Shown one piece after another: positions 4,556-5,691 of a DNA stretch of 5,691 bases. Source of the stretch: Chloroflexota bacterium (GTDB lineage: Bacteria; Chloroflexota; Anaerolineae; Anaerolineales; Anaerolineaceae); NCBI GenBank assembly GCA_023406965.1, contig JAEXTI010000281.1, forward strand, positions 1 through 5,691, read 5' to 3'. Position numbers and translations under genes: made by a program. The notes under the pieces were generated by a model, which saw nothing but the letters and a program-made list of their open reading frames with translations, did no database searches and was not told the origin of the DNA. Position 1 is the first letter of the stretch. Every line of letters starts with the position of its first letter.

Positions 4556-5691
4556 TCAAGCCGCTTCCTGCGCATCTTCGTCGCCATCCTCATACTCATC
4601 TTCTTCATCTTCTTCCGCCCCCACCAACACCTCACGGTCCTTGCCGCTGCCCATCGAAGGCCCCACAATGCCCATCTCTTCCAGTTGGTCAATCAGGCGC
4701 GCCGCCCGCGGATAACCAATGCGCAGCCTGCGTTGCAGCATGGAGGCGCTGGCGCGTTGTGCCTGGGTAACCACGTCAATAGCTTGCTGCACCAACGCAT
4801 CGCCACCTTCTTCGCCGGGGCGCTCGATCATGTCCTCCCACGGAGCCGCCTCTTGCGCTTGCTCTTGTTTGGTCTTGGCCCAAAACTCGATCACCCGGTC
4901 CACCTCGGGATCGGCCACCAGCACACCCTGCGAGCGCAGTGGTGAGCCCACCTCGGGATTGAGGAAGAGCATATCGCCTTTGCCCAGCAAATTCTCAGCC
5001 CCATTGGTGTCCAAAATCACCCGCGAATCGATGGATGAAGCCACGGTAAAAGCCACCCGCGCTGGGAAGTTCGCCTTGATCAAGCCCGTCACCACGTCGG
5101 TGCTGGGCCGCTGCGTGGCCACCACCAGGTGGATGCCCACCGCGCGAGCCATCTGTGCCAGGCGCACCAGGCTGTGCTCCGTCTGGTCTGGGGCCGACAT
5201 CATCAAATCGGCCAATTCGTCAATCAACACCACAATGCGCGGCAGTGTTGGCTGGCCGCGTTTTTCCATCCGCCGGTTGTAGGTTGCAACGTCGCGCGTG
5301 CGGGCATCTTCCAGCAAGCGGTAGCGGTGATCCATTTCAGCCAGGGCCCACTTTAATACGCCTAACATGCGCTCTTGCTGCGTTTCAACTTGCCCGAACA
5401 GATGCGGCAGCCCGTTGAAACGGGTCAACTCCACCATCTTCGGGTCCAGCAGGGCCATGCGCAGCTTCTCGGGTGTGTTGTTCACCGCCAGGCAACTCAC
5501 CAGCGCAGCAATCAGCACCGACTTTCCCGAGCCGGTTGTTCCAGCGATCAGCAGGTGCGGCATTCGCCCCAGGTCTGCCACCACCGGATGCCCCGATACA
5601 TCTCGCCCCAGCACAATCGCCAAAGGCGATTTTAGCTTTTGGTACTCCTCACTTTCCATCAACTGGCGCAAGCGCACCACCGTATTGCGCG
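4556..5691 (-). CDS. ftsK: DNA translocase FtsK/SpoIIIE, 5' partial (motor and gamma domains)
   Basis: FtsK is a septum-located hexameric DNA pump that clears and aligns chromosome ends during division. The window holds the C-terminal part, and the frame is open to the right edge (RNT before the GTG at 5680), matching the family's PN..VxLR approach to the motor. So the GTG is not the start. Numbering from that GTG, the motor shows PHLLIAGTTGSGKS with Walker A at 47-54, Walker B IVVLIDELADLM (149-160), and ATQRPSTDVVTGLIKANFPAR (188-208, split here only by description). The gamma winged-helix domain (about 291-353), with RASASMLQRRLRIGYPRAAR near 309-328, is the module that reads KOPS and contacts XerD in E. 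coli. The protein ends in a strongly acidic tail (356-369) before QEAA. The missing N-terminus should carry the membrane anchor. The gene leads the cluster with the phosphatidyltransferase and lgt. Confidence 0.96.
   Translation of the reverse strand, partial: RNTVVRLRQLMESEEYQKLKSPLAIVLGRDVSGHPVVADLGRMPHLLIAGTTGSGKSVLIAALVSCLAVNNTPEKLRMALLDPKMVELTRFNGLPHLFGQVETQQERMLGVLKWALAEMDHRYRLLEDARTRDVATYNRRMEKRGQPTLPRIVVLIDELADLMMSAPDQTEHSLVRLAQMARAVGIHLVVATQRPSTDVVTGLIKANFPARVAFTVASSIDSRVILDTNGAENLLGKGDMLFLNPEVGSPLRSQGVLVADPEVDRVIEFWAKTKQEQAQEAAPWEDMIERPGEEGGDALVQQAIDVVTQAQRASASMLQRRLRIGYPRAARLIDQLEEMGIVGPSMGSGKDREVLVGAEEDEEDEYEDGDEDAQEAA

Noticed and set aside
3598..4770. 390-codon + strand frame across lgt, the phosphatidyltransferase and the end of ftsK
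   Set aside because: It is antisense to three clearly recognised genes, is rich in His, Gln, Pro and Arg as expected from the complement of GC-rich coding sequence, and shows no domain.
1..5691. CRISPR array, tRNA, rRNA, insertion sequence or attachment site
   Set aside because: No regularly spaced repeats, no tRNA-like fold or CCA-type end, no transposase or terminal inverted repeats were seen; nearly all sequence is explained by the genes listed.

Overview
The window reads as a piece of bacterial chromosome with housekeeping genes and no sign of phage, plasmid or insertion sequence. The style of the proteins (a small HNH protein with the MVSRPRP...CQYCG...ACNHRKGGR pattern, an FtsK followed by a CDP-alcohol phosphatidyltransferase, and a NatAB-like exporter) reminds me of Chloroflexota, probably Anaerolineae. 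That assignment is recognition from memory, not a search, and I hold it at moderate confidence. Composition is moderately GC-rich and looks even across the genes.

Layout. Bases 1-344 (+) hold the C-terminal part of an HNH endonuclease-like protein whose beginning lies left of the window. A hairpin at 371-407 separates it from the convergent minus-strand genes. Reading the minus strand from the right edge, there is a 3' part of ftsK (4556-5691, N-terminal part off the window), then a CDP-alcohol phosphatidyltransferase (3829-4476, TTG start), then lgt (2989-3795). The gaps are 79 and 33 bases and contain no terminator, so these three probably form one operon. A 214-base intergenic stretch (2775-2988) follows, with two strong hairpins. 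Then comes a two-gene ABC exporter operon (ATPase 1845-2774, permease 433-1848) joined by a 4-base ATGA overlap.

How they work together. The ftsK-phosphatidyltransferase-lgt group serves chromosome segregation and envelope building: FtsK pumps DNA at the septum, the phosphatidyltransferase makes a phospholipid headgroup, and Lgt transfers diacylglycerol from phosphatidylglycerol to lipoprotein precursors. The phosphatidyltransferase looks more like phosphatidylinositol-phosphate synthases than PgsA. The ABC pair is an export-type transporter of unknown substrate.

Main points of interest. (1) The permease is a fusion: an ABC-2 membrane domain followed in the same reading frame by a SpoIIM (DUF95)-type membrane domain. 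(2) An intrinsic terminator sits directly before the ribosome binding site of the ABC operon, suggesting attenuation. (3) A perfect 23-bp hairpin with a T10 tail points along the + strand although both flanking genes are on the minus strand, suggesting an unannotated + strand transcript or a role other than simple termination.
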